A stretch of DNA of 64,000 nt from an uncultured Acetatifactor sp. (GCA_910584865.1 CAJUCE010000012.1:1-64000); one strand, 5' to 3'. Positions 42,615 through 51,542 are shown, counted from the first letter of the stretch. The notes: generated by a model not told the origin, from the letters alone. Numbers and translations: made by a program.

Positions 42615-42706
42615 GTGTCTACAAATAACTGCTGCAAGTTTACAGCAGACTTTGCTGGATTTCCGGGCTTTTGCCTGAACAAGTTGCAGCAGTTATTTTC
42701 CGACAA
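42615..42706. repeat. Long perfect inverted repeat upstream of the C39-like gene
   Basis: AAATAACTGCTGCAA (42623-42637) is the exact complement of 42684-42698, with weaker pairing outwards and inwards, forming a roughly 90-base hairpin with no U-tract. Ends 60 bases before the next start. Confidence 0.65.
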
Positions 42707-42766
42707 TTCCTATCCAATTTGGATGATTCGCAGGAATGCGGGCATTGATGGAAGGAGACGCTCATT

Positions 42767-43609
42767 TTGAAGTATATGACTTTCAATTCCTCATGCGCAT
42801 ATGCTGGTCTGGCAAATATGCTGGAACGCTTTGGGATAGAGACGCAGGATAGGGAGATTGCGCTGGCTATGGGGCTGCCGTATCTGTTTGCCAGGGAAGA
42901 CGGAGTGTACTGTGCGGGCCCGATGCTGCAGACGGCAGCCTGGTTTCATCTGTATCTGCGTCCCAGGGGCTTTCACATGACGGAAACAAAAATGGACAGG
43001 GCGGCTGTGGGCGGGTTCCTGCAATCCGTCTCCTGTGCCATGTTGGGAATGGCCGCCCCAACCGGCGGCAGGCATGCCGTTGTATACACAGGGATGAAAG
43101 AGGGACGGTACGTTTTTCTGAATAACAGAAGGCAGAATTCTCCTGAGCCGGAGAACTTTTTCCTCACGGAGGAGGAACTGGCGGCAAGACTGGGTGACAG
43201 GGCGGTAATCGCAACAATTGAGAAGGCAAAGCCGCAGCCCGTGGAACTGACAGGCTGTTTTCAGGCATCTATCGGCGTGCTTTTGGAATTAAAGGAAGAG
43301 ATATCCGCTTTCTGCGGGAAGGAGAGAAGCCCCCGGGAGCAGGTGGAGGCAGGGAACAGGATTTTTCGGGCAATTTTTCTGGATGCCGTCACCATGTTGG
43401 AGCTGATCGGGGAGGAAGAGCTGACAACAAGGCTTCGCGTTTTCCAAAGGCAGTTTTTGGATATTTTAAAAGAAGGGAAAACGCAGGTTCCGGGGGACAA
43501 AATGTCTATCCCGGCAGCCGCGGAAGCGATAGACGATTACATAGGCTTGATAAAAGCACGGATGAAGACGCTGACCGGAAAAAACGGTAAAACGGCTTCC
43601 CGTGCTTGA
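42767..43609 (+). CDS. C39/papain-like cysteine peptidase-fold protein
   Basis: 280 residues. The N-terminal half looks like a C39/BtrH-type fold: FNSSCAYAGLANMLERFG gives Cys in a catalytic-like position near residue 10, and GRHAVVYTGMKEGRYVFLNNR gives the His and following strand. The C-terminal half is helical (REQVEAGNRIFRAIFLDAVTML). The start is taken as TTG 42767 with AAGGAG before it; ATG 42776 is an alternative. Function unknown; may process or transfer a small peptide or acyl group. Confidence 0.6.
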   Translation: MKYMTFNSSCAYAGLANMLERFGIETQDREIALAMGLPYLFAREDGVYCAGPMLQTAAWFHLYLRPRGFHMTETKMDRAAVGGFLQSVSCAMLGMAAPTGGRHAVVYTGMKEGRYVFLNNRRQNSPEPENFFLTEEELAARLGDRAVIATIEKAKPQPVELTGCFQASIGVLLELKEEISAFCGKERSPREQVEAGNRIFRAIFLDAVTMLELIGEEELTTRLRVFQRQFLDILKEGKTQVPGDKMSIPAAAEAIDDYIGLIKARMKTLTGKNGKTASRA

Positions 43610-43634
43610 ATTCACCTACAATTCGTAGTATAAT
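43606..43634 (+). promoter_or_regulatory. Promoter of pgi
   Basis: TTGAAT (43606-43611), 17-base spacer, TATAAT (43629-43634). The leader carries the short hairpin GGCGCAAAGGACGCGCC at 43673-43689. Confidence 0.8.
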
Positions 43635-43762
43635 CGTAAGATAAGGCAATATGTCTTACAGTACTTCAATGAGGCGCAAAGGACGCGCCTGCATATCAGG
43701 GAGGCATGGAAAGCAGCCATGAAAGGGAAATCCCGGAAAAATAAAGGAGGTTGGAGGCGATT

Positions 43763-45343
43763 ATGATTACCTGGAACAATCTGGATACCATCTCTGCTTA
43801 TCAGGAACTGCAGAAGGTGGCAAAAGTAAACCTGAAGGAGGCAATGACGGGGCAGGCGGGAGCGGAACGCGTCGGCAAATACAGCGTGCCCATGGCGGCA
43901 GGGCTTGCCTACAATTACGCCGCAAAGCAGGTGGACGACAGGGTACTGGAGGCTCTGGCAAAACTGGCGGAAGAGACCGGACTTGCGGAGAAATTTGAGG
44001 CGCTGTACAACGGCGAGGTGATCAATACCGGAGAAAAGCGCAGGGTGCTCCACCACATGACCAGAGGACAGCTGGGAGAAGCCGTTGTGGCGGACGGAGT
44101 GGACAAGCGCAGCTTCTATGTAAATGAGCAGAAAAAGATAGCGGAACTGGCCAATAAGGTGCATAGCGGTGAGATTACCAATGCCGCGGGAGAGAAGTTT
44201 ACAACTGTAGTGCAAATCGGCATCGGCGGCAGTGACTTAGGCCCCCGCGCCATGTACCTGGCCCTGGAAAACTGGGCAAAGGCAAACAATACCTTCAAGA
44301 TGGAAGCCAGGTTTATCAGCAATGTGGATCCCGACGATGCGGCGGCGGTGCTTGCCGGTATTGATGTGGCACATTCCATTTTTGTACTGGTATCCAAATC
44401 CGGCACCACATTGGAGACCCTGACCAATGAGTCCTTCGTGAAGGATGCGCTGAAGAACGCGGGCCTGGATGCTTCGAAACATATGATTGCCGTTACCAGT
44501 GAGACCTCCCCTCTGGCAAAGAGTGACGACTATCTGGCTGCCTTCTTTATGGACGACTATATCGGCGGACGTTTCTCCTCCACCTCCGGCGTGGGCGGTG
44601 CGGTACTGTCCCTGGCTTTCGGCCCGGATGTATTCGCCCGGTTCCTGGAGGGCGCGGCAGAGGAAGACAGGCTGGCGAAGAACAGGGACATGTATGCAAA
44701 CCCTGCCATGCTGGATGCCCTGATCGGCGTATACGAGCGCAATGTACTGGGATACCAGAATACGGCGGTACTGCCTTATTCCCAGGCTTTGAGCCGTTTC
44801 CCGGCACACCTGCAGCAGCTTGACATGGAGTCCAACGGCAAGTCCGTGAATCGTTTCGGCGAGCCGGTGGAGTATGTGACAGGCCCCGTGATTTTCGGTG
44901 AGCCCGGCACCAACGGGCAGCATTCCTTCTATCAGCTGCTCCATCAGGGGACGGATATCATCCCCCTGCAGTTCGTTGGCTTTAAGAATAACCAGATGGG
45001 CAGGGATGTGGTGATCCAGGACAGCACCAGTCAGCAGAAGCTTGGCGCCAATGTGGCGGCGCAGATTGTGGCCTTTGCCTGCGGGAAGGCGGATGACAAC
45101 CGCAACAAAAATTTCCAGGGCGGACGCCCCTCCAGTATTATCGCGGGCGAGCAGCTGACACCGGAAGCCCTCGGCGCGCTGTTATCCCATTTTGAGAACA
45201 AGGTAATGTTCCAGGGCTTTGTATGGAATATCAACAGCTTTGACCAGGAAGGCGTACAGCTGGGCAAGGTACTGGCGAAGAAGGTACTGGCCCATGACAC
45301 GGACGGCGCGCTGAAGGCGTACAGCGAGCTGCTGAATATCTGA
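43763..45343 (+). CDS. pgi: Glucose-6-phosphate isomerase
   Basis: 526 residues. Interconverts glucose 6-phosphate and fructose 6-phosphate in glycolysis. Signatures: IGIGGSDLGPRAMYLAL, SKSGTTLETLTNESF in the SIS fold, GGRFSSTSGVGG and the C-terminal HQGTDIIPLQF with catalytic His. The start at 43763 has GGAGG 7 bases upstream, and a second AAAGGAGG slightly farther back. Confidence 0.95.
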   Translation: MITWNNLDTISAYQELQKVAKVNLKEAMTGQAGAERVGKYSVPMAAGLAYNYAAKQVDDRVLEALAKLAEETGLAEKFEALYNGEVINTGEKRRVLHHMTRGQLGEAVVADGVDKRSFYVNEQKKIAELANKVHSGEITNAAGEKFTTVVQIGIGGSDLGPRAMYLALENWAKANNTFKMEARFISNVDPDDAAAVLAGIDVAHSIFVLVSKSGTTLETLTNESFVKDALKNAGLDASKHMIAVTSETSPLAKSDDYLAAFFMDDYIGGRFSSTSGVGGAVLSLAFGPDVFARFLEGAAEEDRLAKNRDMYANPAMLDALIGVYERNVLGYQNTAVLPYSQALSRFPAHLQQLDMESNGKSVNRFGEPVEYVTGPVIFGEPGTNGQHSFYQLLHQGTDIIPLQFVGFKNNQMGRDVVIQDSTSQQKLGANVAAQIVAFACGKADDNRNKNFQGGRPSSIIAGEQLTPEALGALLSHFENKVMFQGFVWNINSFDQEGVQLGKVLAKKVLAHDTDGALKAYSELLNI

Positions 45344-45480
45344 TTTCGGCGTTTTCGAAAGTGAAGTCCGGGCAATATTTGTACGGGGAAAGCTGATTCC
45401 CGCGAGCAGGCATTGCCCGGCAGGCAGTGAGTTGAAATCCGAAGAACCCTGACGAATGCCGCGGGGGTACTTCGGCAAAA

Positions 45481-45521
45481 GGCGGCCGCTTTGACGAATA
45501 CATATTCGCAGGGCGGCCGCC
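45481..45521. terminator. GC-rich hairpin after pgi
   Basis: GGCGGCC (45481-45487) pairs with GGCCGCC (45515-45521), with an inner CGAATA/TATTCG stem. Lies 140 bases after pgi; no clear U-tract. Confidence 0.45.
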
Positions 45522-45554
45522 CTCTATTGCAGGGCGGAATTACGTTTGCCCAAT

Positions 45555-45607
45555 CCAAAATTCCTTTGCATACCCGAGGGACTTTGTGCTAAGATAGACT
45601 TATGGCA
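45555..45607 (+). promoter_or_regulatory. Extended -10 promoter, second of a duplicated pair
   Basis: TTGCAT (45566-45571), 18 bases, TAAGAT (45590-45595) with TG before the -10. Nearly the same segment as 41821-41872. Confidence 0.75.
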
Positions 45608-45639
45608 TGAGACAGGCTGTGGAAAAGAGGAGGTGCTGT

Positions 45640-46530
45640 ATGGGAATTTATCTTAATCCGGGCAATCAGGGGTTCCGGGAATCAATTCGGTCCAGAATAT
45701 ATGTGGACAAGACAAATCTGATTGCCTGTACAAATGCGCTGCTGAATACAAACGATAAATATATCTGTGTCAGCAGGCCCAGGCGTTTCGGAAAGTCTAT
45801 GGCGCTTCAGATGCTGGCCGCCTATTACGGCAGCGGCTGCGATTCCAGGGAGCTGTTTGCAGGGCTAAAGATTGAGGGCGACAAATCTTTTCCGGATCAT
45901 CTGAACCGGTATGATGTGATCTATTTGAACATACAGCAGTTCCTGATCGAGGCAGATTCCGGAAAGGTAACGGAGTATCTGGAGCAGGAGGTAACAGGGG
46001 AACTACAGGAGGAGTATGCTGACATTTTAAAAGGGCAGAATATGGGACTTGCCGCCGCGCTGAGAAAAATTTATGCCAAAACCCACAGGCAGTTTATTTT
46101 TCTTGTCGATGAATGGGACTGTGTGATGCGGGAAAGGCAGGAGTCTGAGGCGCTGCAGAAGCAGTATCTTGATTTCCTGCGCAATCTTCTGAAGGATCAG
46201 ATTTTTGTAGCGTTGGCCTATATGACAGGGATCCTGCCGGTCAAGAAGTACGGGCAGCATTCTGCCCTAAATATGTTCTGGGAATACTCCATGACCAATC
46301 AGTATGAGTTGGAGGAATATACCGGCTTTACGGAGGAGGAGGTAAAGGCGCTGTGTGTGCGGTTTGAAATGGATTTTGACCAGGTAAGCGACTGGTATGA
46401 CGGATATTGTCTGCAAAGGTTCCGCCATATTTACAATCCCAGGTCTGTGGTGGGGGCCATGCGCAACGGCTACAAGCCCCACAGTTGTATTATAGAAAGG
46501 TGGCACTCTATAGAGAAAGCAAAGCGATGA
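45640..46530 (+). CDS. AAA-ATPase-like protein (DUF1703 group), lacks C-terminal nuclease half
   Basis: 296 residues with the family start GIYLNPGNQGFRESIRSRIYVDKTNLI, an arginine-rich P-loop-like RPRRFGKSMALQML, the Walker B-like FIFLVDEWD, and FTEEEVKALC. Normal members run to about 550 residues and end in a PD-(D/E)XK domain. Here the sequence ends just after YNPRSVVGAMRNG, so the nuclease part is absent. GAGGAGG precedes ATG 45640. Possibly a decayed relative, or a short form. A smaller fragment of the same family sits at 13080. Confidence 0.75.
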   Translation: MGIYLNPGNQGFRESIRSRIYVDKTNLIACTNALLNTNDKYICVSRPRRFGKSMALQMLAAYYGSGCDSRELFAGLKIEGDKSFPDHLNRYDVIYLNIQQFLIEADSGKVTEYLEQEVTGELQEEYADILKGQNMGLAAALRKIYAKTHRQFIFLVDEWDCVMRERQESEALQKQYLDFLRNLLKDQIFVALAYMTGILPVKKYGQHSALNMFWEYSMTNQYELEEYTGFTEEEVKALCVRFEMDFDQVSDWYDGYCLQRFRHIYNPRSVVGAMRNGYKPHSCIIERWHSIEKAKR

Positions 46531-46659
46531 CGGGAGGACTTTGCGGAAGAAAGCCGGGCGGATGGCGGAAAGAGGCGCCAACCGAGGCTTTCGGGCCGGA
46601 TGAGACCGGAAACCCGTAAGAATCCGGAAAGAACTTGTAATGCATGATAAAAGTGGTAA

Positions 46660-46800
46660 AATAGGAAGAGCCGGAAAAATTAGGAGAGGCGGAAGGACTG
46701 ATAGAAGAGGAAGAACTATAGAAGTAGCGGAGGAACTATAGAAGCAGACGAAGAATAGAGAGAATACAGAGGGTATAGAAGATACGAAGAAAGGATACAG
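46660..46800 (+). repeat. Purine-rich short repeats in the aminotransferase leader
   Basis: GAGGAACTATAGAAG-type units recur (46711-46750) within a GGAAGA-rich stretch. No ORF. Confidence 0.5.
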
Positions 46801-46804
46801 GCAT

Positions 46805-47992
46805 ATGTTAGTTCAAAAATATAAAGATATGTTGTCCGGCAAGTCCGTCATCCGGGAATTGTCGGAGTTTGCTACTGCCAGGGGGCAGGAGATCGGATAT
46901 GAGAATGTGTTTGACTACAGCTTAGGTAACCCTTCCGTGCCCGTTCCCCGGGAATTTACGGAAGAGATGGTCAGGATGCTGAACGAAGAGGAGACCAGTG
47001 CGCTCCATGGCTACAGCCCCAGTCTGGGGATAACCAGTGTGCGTGAGGCGGTGGCGGAGTTCCTGGAGAGGCGGTTCGGACTGCCTTACCGTAAGGAGCA
47101 TATCTTTATGGCGGTGGGAGCTGCCGGGGCCCTGGCCCATGCGTTCCGCCTGGTGACAGAGCCTGGTGACGAGATTCTCACTTTTGCCCCCTATTTTCCG
47201 GAGTACGGGCCCTATGTGAACCTGACGGGGGCCAAGCTGAAGGTGGTGCCCCCTGACACGGATAATTTTCAGATTCATTTCGGGAAGCTGGAGGAAATGC
47301 TTACAGAGAAGGTGATGGCGGTGTTGGTCAATACCCCCAATAACCCATCCGGTGTGGTGTATTCGGCGGCGACATTGAAGCGGCTGGCCGGACTCCTGAA
47401 AAAGAAGTCGGAGGAGTACGGCCATACGATTTACTTGATTTCGGACGAACCTTACCGTGAGATCGTATTTCGGGGAGTGGAGGCTCCCTGTGTGTCCTGC
47501 TTTTATGACGATACCATCATGTGCTATTCCTTCTCCAAGTCTCTGTCCATTCCCGGGGAACGCATCGGCTATGTGGCGGTGAATCCCCGCTGCAGGGATG
47601 CGGAGACAATGGTGAATATGTGCGGCCAGATATCCAGGGGCATCGGCCACAACTGCCCTCCCTCCATCATTCAGCTGGCAGTGGCAAAGGTATTGGACAG
47701 GACTGCGGATCTGAGCGTCTATGAAACGAATATGAATATACTTTATAACGAGTTAACGGCCCTTGGTTTTACCTGTGTAAAGCCGGGAGGAACTTTCTAC
47801 ATTTTCCCGAAAGCCCTGGAGGAGGACGCGAAGGTGTTCTGCCGCAAAGCACTTCAATATGATCTGGTTCTGGTACCGGGGGATACCTTCGGCGCGCCGG
47901 GATATTTCAGGATGGCGTACTGTATCGATACGGAAAAGGTAGAGCGGTCTCTGGAGGCGCTGCGGCGTTTTGTGAATGAAGTATATCGGTAA
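46805..47992 (+). CDS. PLP-dependent aminotransferase, class I/II
   Basis: 395 residues, fold type I. NTPNNPSGVVYS is the cofactor-binding loop, LISDEPYREIVF holds the Asp-x-x-Tyr pair, and SFSKSLSIPGERIGY carries the PLP lysine. The C-terminal Arg for the alpha-carboxylate is expected in YFRMAYC. Likely an aspartate- or alanine-type transaminase; exact substrate not determinable from sequence. Confidence 0.9.
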   Translation: MLVQKYKDMLSGKSVIRELSEFATARGQEIGYENVFDYSLGNPSVPVPREFTEEMVRMLNEEETSALHGYSPSLGITSVREAVAEFLERRFGLPYRKEHIFMAVGAAGALAHAFRLVTEPGDEILTFAPYFPEYGPYVNLTGAKLKVVPPDTDNFQIHFGKLEEMLTEKVMAVLVNTPNNPSGVVYSAATLKRLAGLLKKKSEEYGHTIYLISDEPYREIVFRGVEAPCVSCFYDDTIMCYSFSKSLSIPGERIGYVAVNPRCRDAETMVNMCGQISRGIGHNCPPSIIQLAVAKVLDRTADLSVYETNMNILYNELTALGFTCVKPGGTFYIFPKALEEDAKVFCRKALQYDLVLVPGDTFGAPGYFRMAYCIDTEKVERSLEALRRFVNEVYR

Positions 47993-48053
47993 GGCGCGAG
48001 CTGTGCTGTAAATTGAGGAGAGCTGCAGTCCTGTTAAGCGCAGAATGCCGGAA

Positions 48054-48135
48054 CGGACAGTGGTCAGACGGAAGGAAAAATGCGGAGACAGAAGCGGACA
48101 ATGGACAGACGGAAGGAAGAAATGCAGCTGCCGAA
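48054..48135 (+). repeat. 41-bp direct repeat in the MATE leader
   Basis: CGGACAGTGGTCAGACGGAAGG at 48054 recurs as CGGACAATGGACAGACGGAAGG at 48095, both followed by AA(A/G)AAATGC. Non-coding. Confidence 0.7.
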
Positions 48136-48178
48136 AGAGACATGCACCGCCGGAAATGGATGAAAGGACTGGGGGAAA

Positions 48179-49684
48179 ATGAAAAAGTACGATATGCTGA
48201 AGGACGCTCCGGGGAAGTCCCTGTTTTTCTTTGCGCTTCCCATGATCTTGGGCAATCTGTTTCAACAATTTTATAATATGGCGGATTCTGTCATCGTAGG
48301 CCAGTGCGTGGGGGAAGATGCACTGGCGGCGGTGGGGGCATCTTATTCGCTGACCACGGTATTTATCATGATTGCCATCGGCGGCGGAATCGGGGCTTCG
48401 GTGATTACCTCCCAATATCTGGGAGCCGGCGAGTACCGGAAGATGAAGGTATCCGTGTATACGGCGTTGATCAGCTTCGCGGCGGTGAGCGTTGTGCTGG
48501 GGGCATTCGGCTTTGCCATGTGTGGGCGGATTCTCACGGCTCTGCGTACGCCGGCTAACATTCTGGAGGATGCGGTTCTATATCTGCGTATTTATTTTGT
48601 CGGATTACCGTTTCTGTTCATGTATAATGTTCTGTCTGCGGTATTCAACGCCCTGGGTGATTCAAAGACGCCTCTGTATCTGCTTTTGTTTTCTTCGGTA
48701 TTGAATGTTTTTCTGGATTTGCTTATGGTTCTGGCTTTTCACCTGGGGGTGGCGGGGGTAGCCATTGCCACGGTAACCGCCCAGGGTCTGTCAGCGGTGA
48801 TTTCCTTTCTGCTGTTGATGAGAGCGCTGCGCGGATTCGGCACGGAAACGCAGGAGGATGGACAGCTGCCTGCGGAGCAGGAAATGCGGGCAGCTGGCCA
48901 GACCATCCCGGCTTGGGAGGTGAAAGATGATACACGGCTTTTGGATGGCCAGGCAGCAAAAGCCTGTCGGGGAAAGTCTCCTGGGGAGGATCGGATAGGA
49001 GAAGACAGGCAGGGCCGGGGCGGGATATACAGCCTGGAAATGTTGGGCAGTATGATAAAAATCGCGATTCCGTCCATGCTTCAGCAGTCTATCGTTTCCA
49101 TCGGCATGCTCCTGGTGCAATCCGTGGTGAACGGCTTCGGCTCTTCGGTGCTGGCCGGTTATACCTCCGGGATGCGGGTGGAGTCTATCTGCATCGTGCC
49201 CATGATTGCCACCGGGAATGCTATGTCCACCTTTACTGCCCAGAACCTGGGGGCCGGGAATCCGGACAGGGTAAAGAAGGGGTATCTTACGGCTTACGGT
49301 ATCGTCCTTGGGTTTGCTGCGCTGATTCTGGCGGTGCTGAGTCTGTTTCATGTACAGATTATTTCGGCGTTTATCGAGGACGGCAGCAGTGCGGGGGCTT
49401 TTGCCACCGGGGATACCTATCTGCGCTTCATCCGATTCTTTTTCCTGTTTATCGGTATCAAGGCCATTACGGACGGGGTGCTGAAGGGAGCGGGAGATGT
49501 GGCGGTATTTACCATGGCGAATCTGATTAATCTGGGAATCCGGGTTTTCGTCTCTTTCCGCTTTGCAGGTATATGGGGCGTGGAGGCGGTCTGGTATGCG
49601 GTTCCCATGGGATGGGCTACGAACTATTTGATTTCGTTCCTCTGGTTTTTGACCGGCAGATGGAGCCGGAAGAAAGTGATTTAG
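48179..49684 (+). CDS. MATE-family multidrug/cation antiporter
   Basis: 501 residues and about twelve membrane helices in two bundles (FFALPMILGNLFQQFYNMAD, GGGIGASVITSQYLG; second bundle IAIPSMLQQSIVSIGMLLVQ). The inter-bundle loop carries a hydrophilic insert of some 60 residues (about 220-280, GTETQEDGQLPAEQ to DRQGRGG) that is not usual for MATE pumps. Intact, unlike the MATE remnant at 5581. Substrate unknown. Confidence 0.92.
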   Translation: MKKYDMLKDAPGKSLFFFALPMILGNLFQQFYNMADSVIVGQCVGEDALAAVGASYSLTTVFIMIAIGGGIGASVITSQYLGAGEYRKMKVSVYTALISFAAVSVVLGAFGFAMCGRILTALRTPANILEDAVLYLRIYFVGLPFLFMYNVLSAVFNALGDSKTPLYLLLFSSVLNVFLDLLMVLAFHLGVAGVAIATVTAQGLSAVISFLLLMRALRGFGTETQEDGQLPAEQEMRAAGQTIPAWEVKDDTRLLDGQAAKACRGKSPGEDRIGEDRQGRGGIYSLEMLGSMIKIAIPSMLQQSIVSIGMLLVQSVVNGFGSSVLAGYTSGMRVESICIVPMIATGNAMSTFTAQNLGAGNPDRVKKGYLTAYGIVLGFAALILAVLSLFHVQIISAFIEDGSSAGAFATGDTYLRFIRFFFLFIGIKAITDGVLKGAGDVAVFTMANLINLGIRVFVSFRFAGIWGVEAVWYAVPMGWATNYLISFLWFLTGRWSRKKVI

Positions 49685-49725
49685 GCGGTGTGCTGCCGGA
49701 AATGGAACCGGAAAAGAGATTTTTA

Positions 49726-49754
49726 TTGACATTTTTTCCGGAAATTGGTATGAT
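49726..49754 (+). promoter_or_regulatory. Promoter of ilvN
   Basis: TTGACA (49726-49731), 17-base spacer, TATGAT (49749-49754). Confidence 0.75.
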
Positions 49755-49813
49755 ATCGAAAGGATTTTATGGGGGTATGCGGTTATTCGAAATAAGGAGA
49801 GGTGGAGTCTATA

Positions 49814-50329
49814 ATGCAGAAGATAGAAGTACATTCCAAAGTATTTCAGCTGTTGGTAAATAATACTTCCGGTGTTTTGAGCCGGATTTCAGGACTTTTT
49901 TCCAGAAGGGGATATAATGTGGAGAGCATTACCGCAGGCGTTACGTCGGATCCCCGGATTACCAGGATCACCATTGTTGCTTCCGGCGACGATGAGATAC
50001 TGGAACAGATCGAGAAGCAGGTGTCAAAACTTGAGGACGTACGGAGTATCAAAGAATTGGAACCGGAAAAGAGCGTCTACCGGGAATTGATTATGATCAA
50101 GGTGCGCGCTACGGCAGAGCAGCGCCAGGGCATCATTGCGGTAGCGGATATTTTCCGTGCCAAAATCATCGATGTGGCGCCGGAAAGCCTGATGATCGAG
50201 CTTACCGGCAACCAGCAGAAGATCGAGGCATTTATTGATCTGTTGGAGGGTTACGAGATTCTGGAACTGGCAAGAACCGGAATCGCCGGCTTGAGCAGAG
50301 GTACGGAACCAGTGGTTAAATTTGATTAG
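49814..50329 (+). CDS. ilvN: Acetolactate synthase regulatory subunit
   Basis: 171 residues. The N-terminal ACT domain (VLSRISGLFSRRGYNVESITAG) binds valine for feedback control; the C-terminal domain (RELIMIKVRATAEQRQGII) contacts the catalytic subunit. No ilvB lies beside it; the large subunit is presumably elsewhere. Followed after 180 bases by ilvC, so both belong to branched-chain amino acid synthesis. ATG 49814; an in-frame GTG at 49802 is an alternative. Confidence 0.92.
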   Translation: MQKIEVHSKVFQLLVNNTSGVLSRISGLFSRRGYNVESITAGVTSDPRITRITIVASGDDEILEQIEKQVSKLEDVRSIKELEPEKSVYRELIMIKVRATAEQRQGIIAVADIFRAKIIDVAPESLMIELTGNQQKIEAFIDLLEGYEILELARTGIAGLSRGTEPVVKFD

Positions 50330-50361
50330 CTCCAGGGATAACCTGTCAGTTATATATTATT

Positions 50362-50389
50362 CTGCAGAATGCCATACCATATTCTGCAG
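50362..50389 (+). terminator. Hairpin after ilvN
   Basis: CTGCAGAAT (50362-50370) pairs exactly with ATTCTGCAG (50381-50389). No U-tract; upstream part of the ilvC leader. CTGTCAGT at 50343-50350 could alternatively pair with ACTGACAG in the right arm of the next structure. Confidence 0.55.
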
Positions 50390-50396
50390 GCAAACC

Positions 50397-50488
50397 GCCT
50401 GGGAGCTGTCAGTGCCCGGAGAATTTAGGGACGCATGCACTTTGCGGCCATAAATTGCTCCGCTGAGCGGCACTGACAGCGGACAGGC
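50397..50488 (+). ncRNA. Candidate structured RNA in the ilvC leader (copy A)
   Basis: A 92-base hairpin. GCCTG pairs with CAGGC; a perfect 12-bp stem GCTGTCAGTGCC/GGCACTGACAGC (50405-50416, 50469-50480) follows; then CGGAG/CTCCG, AATTTA/TAAATT, and a GGGACGC/GCGGCCA tip with a 9-base loop. An unpaired CTGAGC lies only on the 3' side. The same architecture occurs before ackA (62115-62209). Ends shortly before AGGAGG of ilvC. Confidence 0.65.
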
Positions 50489-50511
50489 ATAAAATTAGGA
50501 GGAAATAGAAA

Positions 50512-51531
50512 ATGGCAAAGATTTTTTATCAGGAAGACTGCAATTTATCACTCTTGGAAGGCAAGACGATTGCGATCATCGGCTACGGCAGCCAGGGCCA
50601 TGCCCATGCGCTGAACCTGAAGGATTCCGGCTGTCATGTGATCATCGGTCTGTACGAGGGTTCCAAATCCTGGGACAAGGCCGTAAAGCAGGGCTTTGAG
50701 GTGTTTACCGCCGCAGAAGCCGCGAAGCAGGCGGACATTATCATGATCCTGACCAACGATGAGAAGCAGGCAGATCTTTACAAGAAGGACATCGAGCCCA
50801 ACCTGGAGGAGGGCAATATGCTGATGTTTGCCCATGGTTTCAATATTCACTTCGGCTGTATCGTACCTCCCGCTTACGTGGACGTGACCATGATCGCCCC
50901 TAAGGGACCGGGACATACCGTGAGAAGCGAGTACCAGGAAGGCAAGGGTGTTCCCTGCCTTATCGCCGTGGAGCAGGATGCCACAGGCAAGGCACAGGAT
51001 ATTGCCTTGGCTTACGCACTGGGCATCGGCGGCGCAAGGGCAGGTGTTCTGGAGACTACCTTCCGCACCGAGACAGAAACTGACCTCTTCGGTGAGCAGG
51101 CCGTTCTGTGCGGCGGTGTGTGCGCATTGATGCAGGCCGGTTTTGAGACTTTGGTGGAGGCCGGTTATGATGAGAGAAATGCTTACTTTGAGTGTATCCA
51201 TGAGATGAAGCTGATCGTGGACCTGATCTACCAAAGCGGTTTTGCAGGAATGCGGTATTCTATCTCCAACACTGCGGAATACGGCGATTATATTACCGGA
51301 CCCAAGATTATCACCGAGGATACCAAGAAGGCCATGAAGAAGATCTTAAGCGATATCCAAGACGGAACCTTTGCGAAGGAATTCCTGCTCGATATGTCCC
51401 CGGCAGGACGTCAGGTGCATTTCAAGGCCATGAGAAAGCTTGCTTCCGAGCATCCGGCAGAGAAGGTGGGCGAGGATATCCGCAAGCTCTACAGCTGGAA
51501 TAATGAAGACGACAAGCTGATTAACAATTAA
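50512..51531 (+). CDS. ilvC: Ketol-acid reductoisomerase
   Basis: 339 residues, class I. Converts 2-acetolactate or 2-aceto-2-hydroxybutyrate to dihydroxy acids with NAD(P)H and Mg2+. Rossmann motif IAIIGYGSQGHAHALNLKDSG near residue 20; MIAPKGPGHTVRSEY; metal-binding acidic residues in ETETDLFGEQAVLCGG and ECIHEMKLIVDLIY. AGGAGG precedes the ATG. A strong terminator follows at once. Confidence 0.96.
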   Translation: MAKIFYQEDCNLSLLEGKTIAIIGYGSQGHAHALNLKDSGCHVIIGLYEGSKSWDKAVKQGFEVFTAAEAAKQADIIMILTNDEKQADLYKKDIEPNLEEGNMLMFAHGFNIHFGCIVPPAYVDVTMIAPKGPGHTVRSEYQEGKGVPCLIAVEQDATGKAQDIALAYALGIGGARAGVLETTFRTETETDLFGEQAVLCGGVCALMQAGFETLVEAGYDERNAYFECIHEMKLIVDLIYQSGFAGMRYSISNTAEYGDYITGPKIITEDTKKAMKKILSDIQDGTFAKEFLLDMSPAGRQVHFKAMRKLASEHPAEKVGEDIRKLYSWNNEDDKLINN

Positions 51532-51542
51532 AGACGACTGAT

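Noticed and set aside
48791..49834. 347-codon open frame antisense to the MATE gene
   Set aside because: The plus strand encodes an intact MATE protein; the antisense translation has no fold-like features.
50397..50488. T-box or valine/leucine attenuator before ilvC
   Set aside because: No T-box sequence, no specifier loop, no leader peptide rich in Val, Leu or Ile, and no U-tract.
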